A DNA stretch of 64,000 bases from Aporhodopirellula sallentina SM41 (GTDB lineage: Bacteria > Planctomycetota > Planctomycetia > Pirellulales > Pirellulaceae), in contig NZ_ANOH01000117.1 in NCBI RefSeq assembly GCF_000346505.1, positions 25,874-89,873 of the forward strand, written 5' to 3'. The notes beneath the pieces are model-generated. The model searched no databases. It saw only the letters and a program-made list of their open reading frames with translations, and had not been told where the DNA came from. Below, in pieces: positions 54,483-62,569 of the stretch (the stretch's first letter is position 1; each line of letters starts with the position of its first letter). The position numbers were made by a program, and so were the translations under genes.

Positions 54483-56393
54483 TTACAACCCCGCACCACG
54501 CATCCAAGTTTCGAGAATCAAAAGATTCCAAAGCCGGTAGCCGTGGTTTTGCTCGCCACTCTCGTGTGCGGTGACCAATTCCTCGATCGCTTGCGGTCGG
54601 AAGAAGCGATGAATGGATGCATCTTTTGCCATCATCGTGTCGTGAACGAGCGGTCGGAACTCGTTGCGAAACCAACTTCCAATCGGGATGCCAAAGCCCA
54701 TTTTGGGACGTGTGAAAATTCCCGGCGGGATCCGATCCCCAAACGCATCCTGGAGCAACAATTTGCCACGCCGGCCACGAAATTTGTGACGCACCGGAAG
54801 CGTGGCAGCAAACTCGACGACGCGATAATCGAGCATCGGTTGTCGAACTTCCAGCCCGTGTGCCATGGAAGCGATGTCGACTTTCGTCATTAAATCACAC
54901 GGCAAATACGTCAACACGTCCGACGTGGAGGCTCGAGTCACCAGGTCTCGCCCTTCGCTGCGATCCCAAGCCGATTCAAGGAAAGCGAGGGGATCCTCGT
55001 CGGGCAGTTCGGCGACAAAATCATCGGTATACATCGACGCCCGCAACGACTCAGGAAAAATCTGTAGCCAATTCAAATAGCGCCGTACCGCCGGTTGGCC
55101 GATCGCTTCCAAAAAACGTTTCCCACGACGGACTATGCTTCGTCTGCGGTTGGAGTCGGGCAACTTTTGAATGAGGCCGATCCCGGGTAAGGCGTGAATG
55201 GGGAACAGGCGTTGGATTTTCTGGCTGAGCCATAACGCACGGTAACGCTCGTAGCCGGCAAACAATTCATCGCCGCCGTCACCCGACAATGCCACCGTGA
55301 CGCTTTGCCGTGTCAGTTCCGATAGATACCACGTCGGGACCGCCGAGGAGTCACCGAACGGTTCGTCATAGTGCCAGACCAGTTTTTCTAGGATACCGAT
55401 CGCATCCGGAGTCACCTCAAATCGTGTGTGATCCGTTTTTAAATGCTCAGCGACCTGTGCGGCGTATGTTGTTTCGTCGAAATCCGCGATCGGGAATCCG
55501 ATACTAAACGTCTTGAGCGGTTTGTCGGTGTGGTCACCCGCCATCGCCGTGATCAATGACGAGTCGATGCCGCCCGAAAGGAACGAACCCAGCGGCACGT
55601 CACTCCGCATTCGCAGTCGCACCGAATCACTCAGCAGTGCGCGTAGTTGATCGACGGCATCCTGATGGCTGATGTTGCTTTCGAGGGAAGGATCGTAGTC
55701 CCAGTAGCGTTGGACACGAAAACCATCCTGATCCAATACCGCAAAATGCCCGGGAGATAACTTATGAACGCCTTTCCAAATGGTGCCTGGGTGCGGGATG
55801 TATTGGTAGGTCAAAAAGTCATCGATGGCAGCCGGATCGATCTCCTCGCAGACCCCCGGCACGAGCGACAAGGATTTCAGCTCGCTGCCGAAAACCAGTC
55901 GGCCGTTCTTGAAGGAATAGTAGAGCGGTTTTTGACCGATTCGATCTCTGCCGAGGACCAAACGATTCTTACGGGCATCCCAAATTGCGAGCCCAAACAT
56001 TCCGTTCAGGTGAGAGAAACAGTCGGTCCCGATGTCCTCATAAAGGTGCAAAATCGATTCGCCGTCACCCTGCGTTGCGAATCGGTGTCCCGCTCCTTCG
56101 AGTCGCCTGCGGAGGTCGAAATAGTTGTAGATCTCGCCATTGAAGATCAACTTCACTCGGCCGTCTTCGTTACTCAGCGGTTGCCGGGCACCTTCGACGT
56201 CAATGATCGACAGACGCCGAAATCCCAAGGCGACGCCCATCGGATTTCCGCTCGCGTCTCGATGATCGGGGGCAGTCCAGATTTGAGAGTCGTCAGGCCC
56301 GCGGTGCGAGATAATCTCCGTCATTTTGCCGATCAGCGAATCATCAACCCGCTGATCATCTCGCAGCCAAACCGAACCCGTGATACCACACAT
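54483..56393 (-). CDS. asnB: Asparagine synthase (glutamine-hydrolysing)
   Basis: The 636-residue enzyme has an N-terminal class II glutamine amidotransferase domain and a C-terminal synthetase domain. Cys2 follows the initiator Met in MCGITGSVW. The glutaminase segment includes HRGPDDSQ, IYNYFDLRRRLEGAG and ATQGDGESILHLYEDIG. The ATP pyrophosphatase loop is FLSGGIDSSLITAM, and VALSGDGGDELFAGY is also present. Length and motifs match the asnB family found both in amino acid metabolism and in surface-polysaccharide gene sets; neighbours do not distinguish these here. The frame is open to 56588, but the mature N-terminal Cys fixes the ATG at 56393. It is divergent from the subtilase. Confidence 0.93.
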   Translation of the reverse strand: MCGITGSVWLRDDQRVDDSLIGKMTEIISHRGPDDSQIWTAPDHRDASGNPMGVALGFRRLSIIDVEGARQPLSNEDGRVKLIFNGEIYNYFDLRRRLEGAGHRFATQGDGESILHLYEDIGTDCFSHLNGMFGLAIWDARKNRLVLGRDRIGQKPLYYSFKNGRLVFGSELKSLSLVPGVCEEIDPAAIDDFLTYQYIPHPGTIWKGVHKLSPGHFAVLDQDGFRVQRYWDYDPSLESNISHQDAVDQLRALLSDSVRLRMRSDVPLGSFLSGGIDSSLITAMAGDHTDKPLKTFSIGFPIADFDETTYAAQVAEHLKTDHTRFEVTPDAIGILEKLVWHYDEPFGDSSAVPTWYLSELTRQSVTVALSGDGGDELFAGYERYRALWLSQKIQRLFPIHALPGIGLIQKLPDSNRRRSIVRRGKRFLEAIGQPAVRRYLNWLQIFPESLRASMYTDDFVAELPDEDPLAFLESAWDRSEGRDLVTRASTSDVLTYLPCDLMTKVDIASMAHGLEVRQPMLDYRVVEFAATLPVRHKFRGRRGKLLLQDAFGDRIPPGIFTRPKMGFGIPIGSWFRNEFRPLVHDTMMAKDASIHRFFRPQAIEELVTAHESGEQNHGYRLWNLLILETWMRGAGL

Positions 56394-56917
56394 AAACGCT
56401 AAATCGACCGCACGATGATTGAAAGCAAAACAAGAACGAAAGAACAACAGAGGCAGTATCGTCGACCTGACAACGATAAAACAGCCCCGCGCCGTTTTGC
56501 CGGTAGGGCTTGCCACTAAAACGTCATTGCGACGCCACTCGATCCTCAATGCGTTTTCGGGCAGTTGCTCCGTAATTGATACGGGCAAGAGCTTTGCTCG
56601 ATCGCTCGATCAAGCATCTTTTCCCGCCAAATCGATCGCCGACCGAATCGGATTTTGAATGATGCCCCGAATTGGTGCCCCGCAATCCGGTGTGATGGTG
56701 GGGGTGTGGAAAGCTAGCAATTGATCGCGAGCGAACGCGCTAACGAACGTTTGGCTTCCCTCATGGAACGCCAAGGCTAAAATCTCCGCAGGAGAAACTT
56801 GAAGCCTCTGCGGGTTCATGGAGGCTGACCCAATCGAGAAAGACGATCGGACGAGGACTTCCACAGGGACTCGGCCAACGTCGACTCGGCTTACATACAC
56901 GGAAAGGATGACGTGCG
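56394..56917. other. Divergent intergenic region between asnB and subtilase
   Basis: About 520 bases lie between the starts of two divergent genes. Minor frames (56610-56900 minus, 56419-56658 plus) have no recognisable features. TCTCCGCAGGAGA (56785-56797) is a near-perfect short palindrome, upstream of the subtilase. AAAGGA about ten bases before 56918 serves as ribosome binding site for the subtilase. Confidence 0.4.
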
Positions 56918-58780
56918 ATGCATCGCAACTCTCGTCGGCGACAGAGAATCAGAACATTCGGTATGGAAGCTCTTGAGCCGCGACGGTTACTCGCCGCGAT
57001 CGCGGTGGGGAACGAGCCAGCCGGTGACGTCGTGGAGGTGTCCACATCGGCTACCGGGGAATTCTCCACAAACGTCAATTTTGCTCCGACGTCCGATGCC
57101 GGCTCGACGCTCGATACCGCAGCCGACATCGGGGCGATGGATGGGGTGCGGTCCTTTCGTGGACGTCTCGGTTGGTACGATCAAAGTGACGTCGTACGTT
57201 TCTCGCTCGATCGACCTGGCGACGTCGAGGTCGAGCTTTCTGATCTGACTCGAAATGCCAACGTGTACCTCACCGACGCGAGTGGCAGCCTGATCGACTA
57301 CTCGATCGAAACAGGTCTAGCAGATGATACCGTCGCGGTGACTTTAGAGGCGGGTGAGTACTGGATTGCGGTGACGTCCACATCGTTGTTGACCACACAT
57401 TACACCCTCACCGTTTCCGCAGATCTGCAACCGGAGTTCGACCGTATTGGGCCATCTCCGGAGGACGGCGATGAGGACAACGCAGGTGGTGTTCCGGTTG
57501 TGTCACCGCTTCCTGACGTTGCTTACTACGGTTCGGATCGCGAATGGAACGTCAATGCCGTCGGGGCACCCGAATCTTGGGCGGCCGGCTATACGGGGCA
57601 GCAGGTTGTTGTCGCGGTCGTTGATACCGGAGTGGATCTCGATCACCCCGACCTCATGCAAAACCTGTTCGTCAATCCTGGGGAAATCCCAGGCAACGGT
57701 CTCGATGACGATCAGAACGGATTCGTGGATGACCTTCACGGTTACGACTTTGCCGATGGGGACAACAACCCGGATGATCTTCGAGGCCATGGAACCCACG
57801 TCGCCGGTACGATTGCAGCCGCGGCGAACGGGTACGGCGCGACTGGAATCGCACCCGACGCGACGATCTTGCCGGTCCGTGTTCTGGGGGCGGATGGATC
57901 GGGCAGTTCGAATGATGTGGCGGCCGGTATTCGCTACGCCGCACAAATGGGGGCAGATATTATTAATCTTAGTCTCGGAGGCAACTATAGTCGTTCGATC
58001 GATGCGGCCATTGAGTACGCGAGTTCGCTCGGATCGCTCGTGGTTGCCGCTGCAGGAAACGAGGCTGCGTCTTTGCCGGGGTATCCGGCGAGGTTCAGTT
58101 CGTCGAATTCGAGTGTCATTTCCGTGGGTGCTTCGTCGTCGAACTCAGCACTGGCTAGTTTCAGCAACCGTGTGGGCGATAGCGGAGCGGTCCAAGTCGA
58201 CGCTCCCGGCGTTGGCGTTTTTAGCACCTACCTCGGCGGGCGCTACGCGACTCTTTCAGGGACTAGCATGGCGAGCCCACATGTCGCCGGCCTGGCTGCG
58301 TTAGCCTTATCCGCCAACACGCAGCTTACCGGTGTGCAGCTTCGCAACCTGATCGTGTCGGGGACTCGCGAACAAGCATCCGGATCGGATTCGATCGGAA
58401 TCGCAAACGCGGCCATCACAGTGGCTTATGCGGCGGCAGGCTATACATCGTCGGCGCTGCCGATTGGTCCCGTCATCGGCGGGGCCAGCGTGGTTGCAAA
58501 TTCGTTGGGACAGGCGGAGGCCACGCAGAGAACTACCGAAGCGATCGACCAGTATCTGGCAACGTATCAGTTCGAAGGAAACGACAGAGACGATCTGATT
58601 CCCGAGAGGATGCACCCGGCCGCGGAAACATTGGTCGATCAGGCCGGCTTCGTGAAGTCAGAGAGTCACCCGCAACCGATCCACCACGCTTTGCGATCCA
58701 TCGCTGACATCCTCGATGTTGATGTCAGCGGTAACGATGTCTCAGGCGATAACGACGCTCTTGCCGAGTTGTCGATCTAA
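56918..58780 (+). CDS. Secreted subtilisin-like serine protease with planctomycete LEPR-type N-terminus
   Basis: The 620-residue S8 peptidase has an N-terminus RRRQRIRTFGMEALEPRRLL, the basic LEPR-x-LL motif seen on many planctomycete surface and secreted proteins. A pre-peptidase C-terminal-like beta domain (about 70-165; SFRGRLGWYDQSDVVRFSL, GEYWIAVTS) stands before the protease, the reverse of the usual order. The catalytic residues are D236 in VVAVVDTGVDLDHPDL, H291 in RGHGTHVAGTIA and S450 in LSGTSMASPHVAGL. The NPDDLRG and LSLGG segments also match. After the protease only 150 residues of unassigned sequence remain, without an obvious anchor. It ends 21 bases from a convergent gene. Confidence 0.92.
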   Translation: MHRNSRRRQRIRTFGMEALEPRRLLAAIAVGNEPAGDVVEVSTSATGEFSTNVNFAPTSDAGSTLDTAADIGAMDGVRSFRGRLGWYDQSDVVRFSLDRPGDVEVELSDLTRNANVYLTDASGSLIDYSIETGLADDTVAVTLEAGEYWIAVTSTSLLTTHYTLTVSADLQPEFDRIGPSPEDGDEDNAGGVPVVSPLPDVAYYGSDREWNVNAVGAPESWAAGYTGQQVVVAVVDTGVDLDHPDLMQNLFVNPGEIPGNGLDDDQNGFVDDLHGYDFADGDNNPDDLRGHGTHVAGTIAAAANGYGATGIAPDATILPVRVLGADGSGSSNDVAAGIRYAAQMGADIINLSLGGNYSRSIDAAIEYASSLGSLVVAAAGNEAASLPGYPARFSSSNSSVISVGASSSNSALASFSNRVGDSGAVQVDAPGVGVFSTYLGGRYATLSGTSMASPHVAGLAALALSANTQLTGVQLRNLIVSGTREQASGSDSIGIANAAITVAYAAAGYTSSALPIGPVIGGASVVANSLGQAEATQRTTEAIDQYLATYQFEGNDRDDLIPERMHPAAETLVDQAGFVKSESHPQPIHHALRSIADILDVDVSGNDVSGDNDALAELSI

Positions 58781-58801
58781 CGCAATCGACTTTCAGCGAG
58801 T

Positions 58802-60673
58802 TCAATCGTTCGAACGAGGAACCGCGTAGTGATAGTAGCCGATCATCATTTCTTCCCAGGTTTGATCGCCCCATCGTACGGTGGCGGTCGGGTCGGGATT
58901 GCTTAGGTTTTTTTCGCTGTTGTCGTAGGTGGCCCGTCCGACAAAGCGACCGCCTTCGGGCAGCGGCATCGGTTTGTCGAGGATGTACGACGTCTGCCAA
59001 TTGAAGTCGTACTGGGGAACATCCAACAACACCTTCGAGTTCTTTTGAGACGACCACCAGGATCGTGTGGTGTGCATTTCATACTCGAATGATTTCCCTC
59101 GAACATGCATGTGAGGCATCAGCGCGAGCAACTGCGAGTTGGGAGGGAACACCGGACCTCTCGCTGTTACTTCATGGTTCGAATCGCCGGGGGGAATCTG
59201 AAACCGCGTTTGCACGATGCTGTCGGTTCGAATTTCGTGACTGATTTCAGATTCCTCCGCTTCGACGATCGCAAACTCGCTGAGGTCTTCCTGGGGTGCC
59301 CCGGTCGGCGTGTAGTGGACTTGGAAAATGAGTTCGCTGCATGCGGGGATTCGTTTGGCATATCCAGGTGCCAAAGGGATGGCCCGGTAGCCGGGAACAT
59401 ATCCGTCGAGAAAACCACGTTGAGCATGCAGTCGTTGGGATGACCCCGGTTCGCGGGCGAATACCAAAATGTGATGCACCACGCTCCGGTTGCCCGGGCG
59501 GAGTTGCATCGCCGATGCCCATACGTCTTTCTTAAAGCCAGGGTCGACGCGGTAGTACCGGTATTTCACTTCGCCGGTCGCCGGGATTGATACTGGTTTT
59601 GGTGTGATCTTAAAAACGTGATCCGGTTGCCGAGGCAGTTGCCAGTATCGCCCGTTCTCATCCCGGACGCCAAAGTGCTCGGCTGTCGACGGTTTGTCCC
59701 TGCTTGTCAGCGTCGTAGGTTGGCCTTCGCGGGTGCCGGTATCTGCCCAACGAGCTAGCAGGTCGAGTTCCTGCTTGGAAAGCGTTCTCTCGTTTCGAAA
59801 CTTGGCCGTGGAACGAGGCCCAGCGTGCCAGGGTGGCATTCGTTTCTCTTGCGTGACTTCGACAATCATGTCTGCCCACCCGGCGACTTCATCGTATGCG
59901 TCCAACGCAAACGGTCCGATCTCTCCTTCGCGGTGGCATTCAACGCAGTGAGTCTGCAGGATTGGATTGATGTGTTGATGATAGGTGACAACATCTGATT
60001 CTTTGGCATCCTCGTCAGCGGAATGAAGTTCTTCCTGACTCGCGGATTTGCGTCGTCCGATGATGCAGCCGACCGCGTCGGTATGGGGGACAGAAACCTT
60101 TTTGCCTGCGAGTACTTCCACGATTGCTTCTCGCAAATCGCTGCGCCGTGGACGGTCGAGAATCGTGCCGATCCCATACTGGTCGTCAACCCGTCCTCGG
60201 TATCGCAGTTCGCCGTTTTGGTCGAACAGAAATACTTCAGGCGTCCGCTGCGCATCCAATGTATCGGCCAACCGATTTCGCAGGTCCTTGCCGATTGAAA
60301 ACGGCAGTCCGCTGCGGCGTTCAAAGGCGGCGATCTCCTCTAGCGAGTCTTGTCGGTTGCTCATGACTGCGACAAACGAGACCTGCCGAGGGTGGAATTC
60401 GTCGTGCAGATCCGTCAGCGTTTGGGCGTAGAGTTTGGCCAGCGGGCATTCTGTCCCGAGAAACGCAACGACGAGACAGTTGCCGTCCTCTCGGACATCG
60501 TTATTGGTTAGTGAAAGGCCGCGCGGATCTTTCAGTTCGAACTCGGGCAACACGACGCTCGGACGACTCGTGTCTGCGTTTGCAGGTTGAATCTCAACTG
60601 TTGTCACCGCCGCAGCGAAAACCAACGCCAAAATTCCTGCAATGAATCGATGGGGTGCCGAATGAGGAAGCAT
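58802..60673 (-). CDS. Redoxin plus cytochrome c motif plus copper-monooxygenase-like fusion
   Basis: The 623-residue secreted protein (ATG at 60673, signal peptide RFIAGILALVFAAAVTTV) has three parts. A thioredoxin-like AhpC/TSA domain shows VAFLGTECPLAKLYAQ with a single peroxidatic-type Cys, and TPEVFLFDQNGELRYRG. A c-type haem motif CVECH lies in TQCVECHREG-like context (THCVECHREGEIGPF). The C-terminal half resembles copper type II ascorbate-dependent monooxygenases, with SVVHHILVFARE and LMPHMHVRGKSFEYEMH supplying His ligands. Such three-part proteins are known in planctomycetes, but their reaction is not. Export means haem attachment by a cytochrome c maturation system outside the membrane. 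The start at 60724 is rejected because it displaces the signal peptide. Confidence 0.8.
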   Translation of the reverse strand: MLPHSAPHRFIAGILALVFAAAVTTVEIQPANADTSRPSVVLPEFELKDPRGLSLTNNDVREDGNCLVVAFLGTECPLAKLYAQTLTDLHDEFHPRQVSFVAVMSNRQDSLEEIAAFERRSGLPFSIGKDLRNRLADTLDAQRTPEVFLFDQNGELRYRGRVDDQYGIGTILDRPRRSDLREAIVEVLAGKKVSVPHTDAVGCIIGRRKSASQEELHSADEDAKESDVVTYHQHINPILQTHCVECHREGEIGPFALDAYDEVAGWADMIVEVTQEKRMPPWHAGPRSTAKFRNERTLSKQELDLLARWADTGTREGQPTTLTSRDKPSTAEHFGVRDENGRYWQLPRQPDHVFKITPKPVSIPATGEVKYRYYRVDPGFKKDVWASAMQLRPGNRSVVHHILVFAREPGSSQRLHAQRGFLDGYVPGYRAIPLAPGYAKRIPACSELIFQVHYTPTGAPQEDLSEFAIVEAEESEISHEIRTDSIVQTRFQIPPGDSNHEVTARGPVFPPNSQLLALMPHMHVRGKSFEYEMHTTRSWWSSQKNSKVLLDVPQYDFNWQTSYILDKPMPLPEGGRFVGRATYDNSEKNLSNPDPTATVRWGDQTWEEMMIGYYHYAVPRSND

Positions 60674-60843
60674 CGCCGTATCTAAGAAAATAGGTTTGGT
60701 AGAAGAGTGGTGATTGGGGGACACGTCGCCACGCGGTTTGGACGGACGTTGGTGGTCGAACCGACTGCGTCACGCTATCTTGCCGCGGTGCAAGCTTGCT
60801 CCATTGTATCGATCCCTTTCCTCCGTGTGACTGTCGTTTCTGT

Positions 60844-61752
60844 ATGTGTTCGGAAAACGTTCTCGCTGAGTTGGCCCCCGAATTGGCAGGGTGGGAATTT
60901 GTCGAGAGACGGTCGGTGGGAGGAGGGTGCATCAGTCAGGCGGAGCGGGTGACGATCGAGTGTTCCGATGCGGAACCGAATCGCCGGACTATATTCTGGA
61001 AGTCGAATTCAGCGGACTTTCTCGACAATTTTCGCTGTGAAGCAGATGGGCTGCGGAGCCTCGCCAAGACCGACTCGCTGCGAACGCCACGTGTCCTCGG
61101 TGTCGGAGAGGCGAGCGGTCGATCACACCTTCTGCTCGAAGCGATTGAGCGTGCGAGAGGCGGGGTGGAATATAGACGTTTCGGTGATGCGCTCGCGGAA
61201 CATCATCGCTCGACCGAGGGAAGCGAGATCGGATGGATCACCGACAACTATCTCGGTGCGAGCCCGCAAAGAAACCAATGGGATAAAGGCTCGGGCACAT
61301 GGCCAGACTTTGTTGTGCAGCGAAGGATCGAACCGCAGGTACGGATGGCGGCGGATCGTGATCTGCTCGATCCCCGATTGAAAAGTTATTTGAAAGACAT
61401 CATCCGCAACATGGAATCGTTGTTGAGCGGTCGTGAGAATCGTACGTCGCTTCTGCACGGAGACCTATGGAGTGGCAACTTTTGGTCGGATCCGTCGGGG
61501 GCCCCTGTCTGGATTGATCCGGCGGTGTACCGCGGATGTCGAGAAGCTGAGTTCGGTATGGTCGAACTCTTTGGAGGTTGTTCTCGCCCGTTTTATGAAG
61601 CCTATCAATCAAGATGGAGCATGCCCGATGGTTGGAAACGGCGTGTTGAAGTCTATGTTCTGTATCACTTACTCAACCACCTGAACCTGTTCGGCGTCAG
61701 CTACCAACAGTCATGTCGTGATCGCGCGACGTCGATTTTGCGGGCGTCCTAG
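60844..61752 (+). CDS. Fructosamine/ketosamine-3-kinase family protein
   Basis: The 302-residue protein of the fructosamine kinase family (protein-kinase-like fold) phosphorylates ketoamine groups formed by glycation so they can decompose. The motifs are SVGGGCISQAERV (nucleotide loop), FWKSNSADFLDNFRCEADGL, LLLEAIERARGG, ALAEHHRSTEGSEIGWITDNYLG, and the kinase-like LLHGDLWSGNFW with WIDPAVYRGCREAEFGM. Whether the substrate is protein, free amino acid or another metabolite is unknown. The frame starts at TTG 60796, but ATG 60844 fits the family N-terminus better. A methyltransferase-like gene begins 30 bases after its stop, so the two are probably co-transcribed. Confidence 0.9.
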   Translation: MCSENVLAELAPELAGWEFVERRSVGGGCISQAERVTIECSDAEPNRRTIFWKSNSADFLDNFRCEADGLRSLAKTDSLRTPRVLGVGEASGRSHLLLEAIERARGGVEYRRFGDALAEHHRSTEGSEIGWITDNYLGASPQRNQWDKGSGTWPDFVVQRRIEPQVRMAADRDLLDPRLKSYLKDIIRNMESLLSGRENRTSLLHGDLWSGNFWSDPSGAPVWIDPAVYRGCREAEFGMVELFGGCSRPFYEAYQSRWSMPDGWKRRVEVYVLYHLLNHLNLFGVSYQQSCRDRATSILRAS

Positions 61753-61782
61753 TTTTACCTGTCTCGCTCACGAAAGAACCTC

Positions 61783-62520
61783 ATGTTGGAACCGATCACG
61801 CTGCCGCGTGACATCGACTCTCGGAAGATCCCCACCCCGGTGCACTCAATGGTTCACGACCTGAGGTGTCGAATCGAAGCCTTTCAGGATCGCTGGGACG
61901 TGCCGCAGATCGAACAGTTTGTCGCGGCTGACTACGAACTGGTCTTTCAGACTCTCGAGTGGATCCGGCAAACACAGATGATGATCGGAAATCGCTTTCT
62001 CGAGTGGGGCTGTGGTTTCGCCGCGGTGACGGTTCTCGCCGATTACCTCGGTTGGGACTGCGTGGGGGTGGAATCGGAGCCGATATTGCTCCGTCACGGA
62101 CGCAAGACCGTGTCCGATTGGAGTCAAACGCTGCAGTCGCCGGTGGCCAGTGGAACAGATCAATCGGGCAAGTCTGCGATGACCGTGGCCGAACCAGGCA
62201 GCGAGTTGCGTCCGAACAAAGAGATACGCCCGAACAAAGAACTGGGGCCGGAATTGGTGCTTGGGAATTTCCTGCCCGCCGGTGCGGAAGAACTCGCGGA
62301 TGATCCGACGTTGCCGAGTTTGGGGCACGCGGGCGAAAACGCCTACGAGGTACTGGGTTTAGAGCTCGACGATTTTTCAGTCGTGTACAGCTACCCATGG
62401 CCGGGCGAAGACGAATTCCATGAGGCCGTGTTCGATCGTTTCGCCGCACGAGGAGCGATCCTCGTGCAGTTTTGTGGCCCAAACGACGTGCGAGCATGGA
62501 GGGCGGTCTCACGCTCGTAG
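61783..62520 (+). CDS. Class I SAM-dependent methyltransferase-like protein
   Basis: The 245-residue protein has a Rossmann-like motif I, RFLEWGCGFAAVTVLADYLGW, followed by CVGVESEPILLRHGRK (motif II acidic residue in VES). Later segments are FSVVYSYPWPGEDEFHEAVFDRF and ILVQFCGPNDVRAWR. The region 125-165 contains a short near-duplicate LRPNKE/IRPNKE. The fold is that of a class I methyltransferase, and the cosubstrate motif is recognisable; the catalytic residues and acceptor are not. It lies 30 bases downstream of the fructosamine-kinase-like gene on the same strand, suggesting a shared pathway, perhaps repair or modification of small molecules. Confidence in the fold is moderate. Confidence 0.65.
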   Translation: MLEPITLPRDIDSRKIPTPVHSMVHDLRCRIEAFQDRWDVPQIEQFVAADYELVFQTLEWIRQTQMMIGNRFLEWGCGFAAVTVLADYLGWDCVGVESEPILLRHGRKTVSDWSQTLQSPVASGTDQSGKSAMTVAEPGSELRPNKEIRPNKELGPELVLGNFLPAGAEELADDPTLPSLGHAGENAYEVLGLELDDFSVVYSYPWPGEDEFHEAVFDRFAARGAILVQFCGPNDVRAWRAVSRS

Positions 62521-62530
62521 TCGTCATCGC

Positions 62531-62551
62531 CGACCGCACTGATTGCGGTCG
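62531..62551. terminator. Hairpin between convergent methyltransferase and haem-binding genes
   Basis: CGACCGCA (62531-62538) pairs perfectly with TGCGGTCG (62544-62551) across the loop CTGAT. It lies within the 49-base gap between two convergent stops (62520 and 62570). It has no T-tract, but the position fits a shared transcript end. Confidence 0.55.
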
Positions 62552-62569
62552 TGCGATTGAAAGGTCGTT

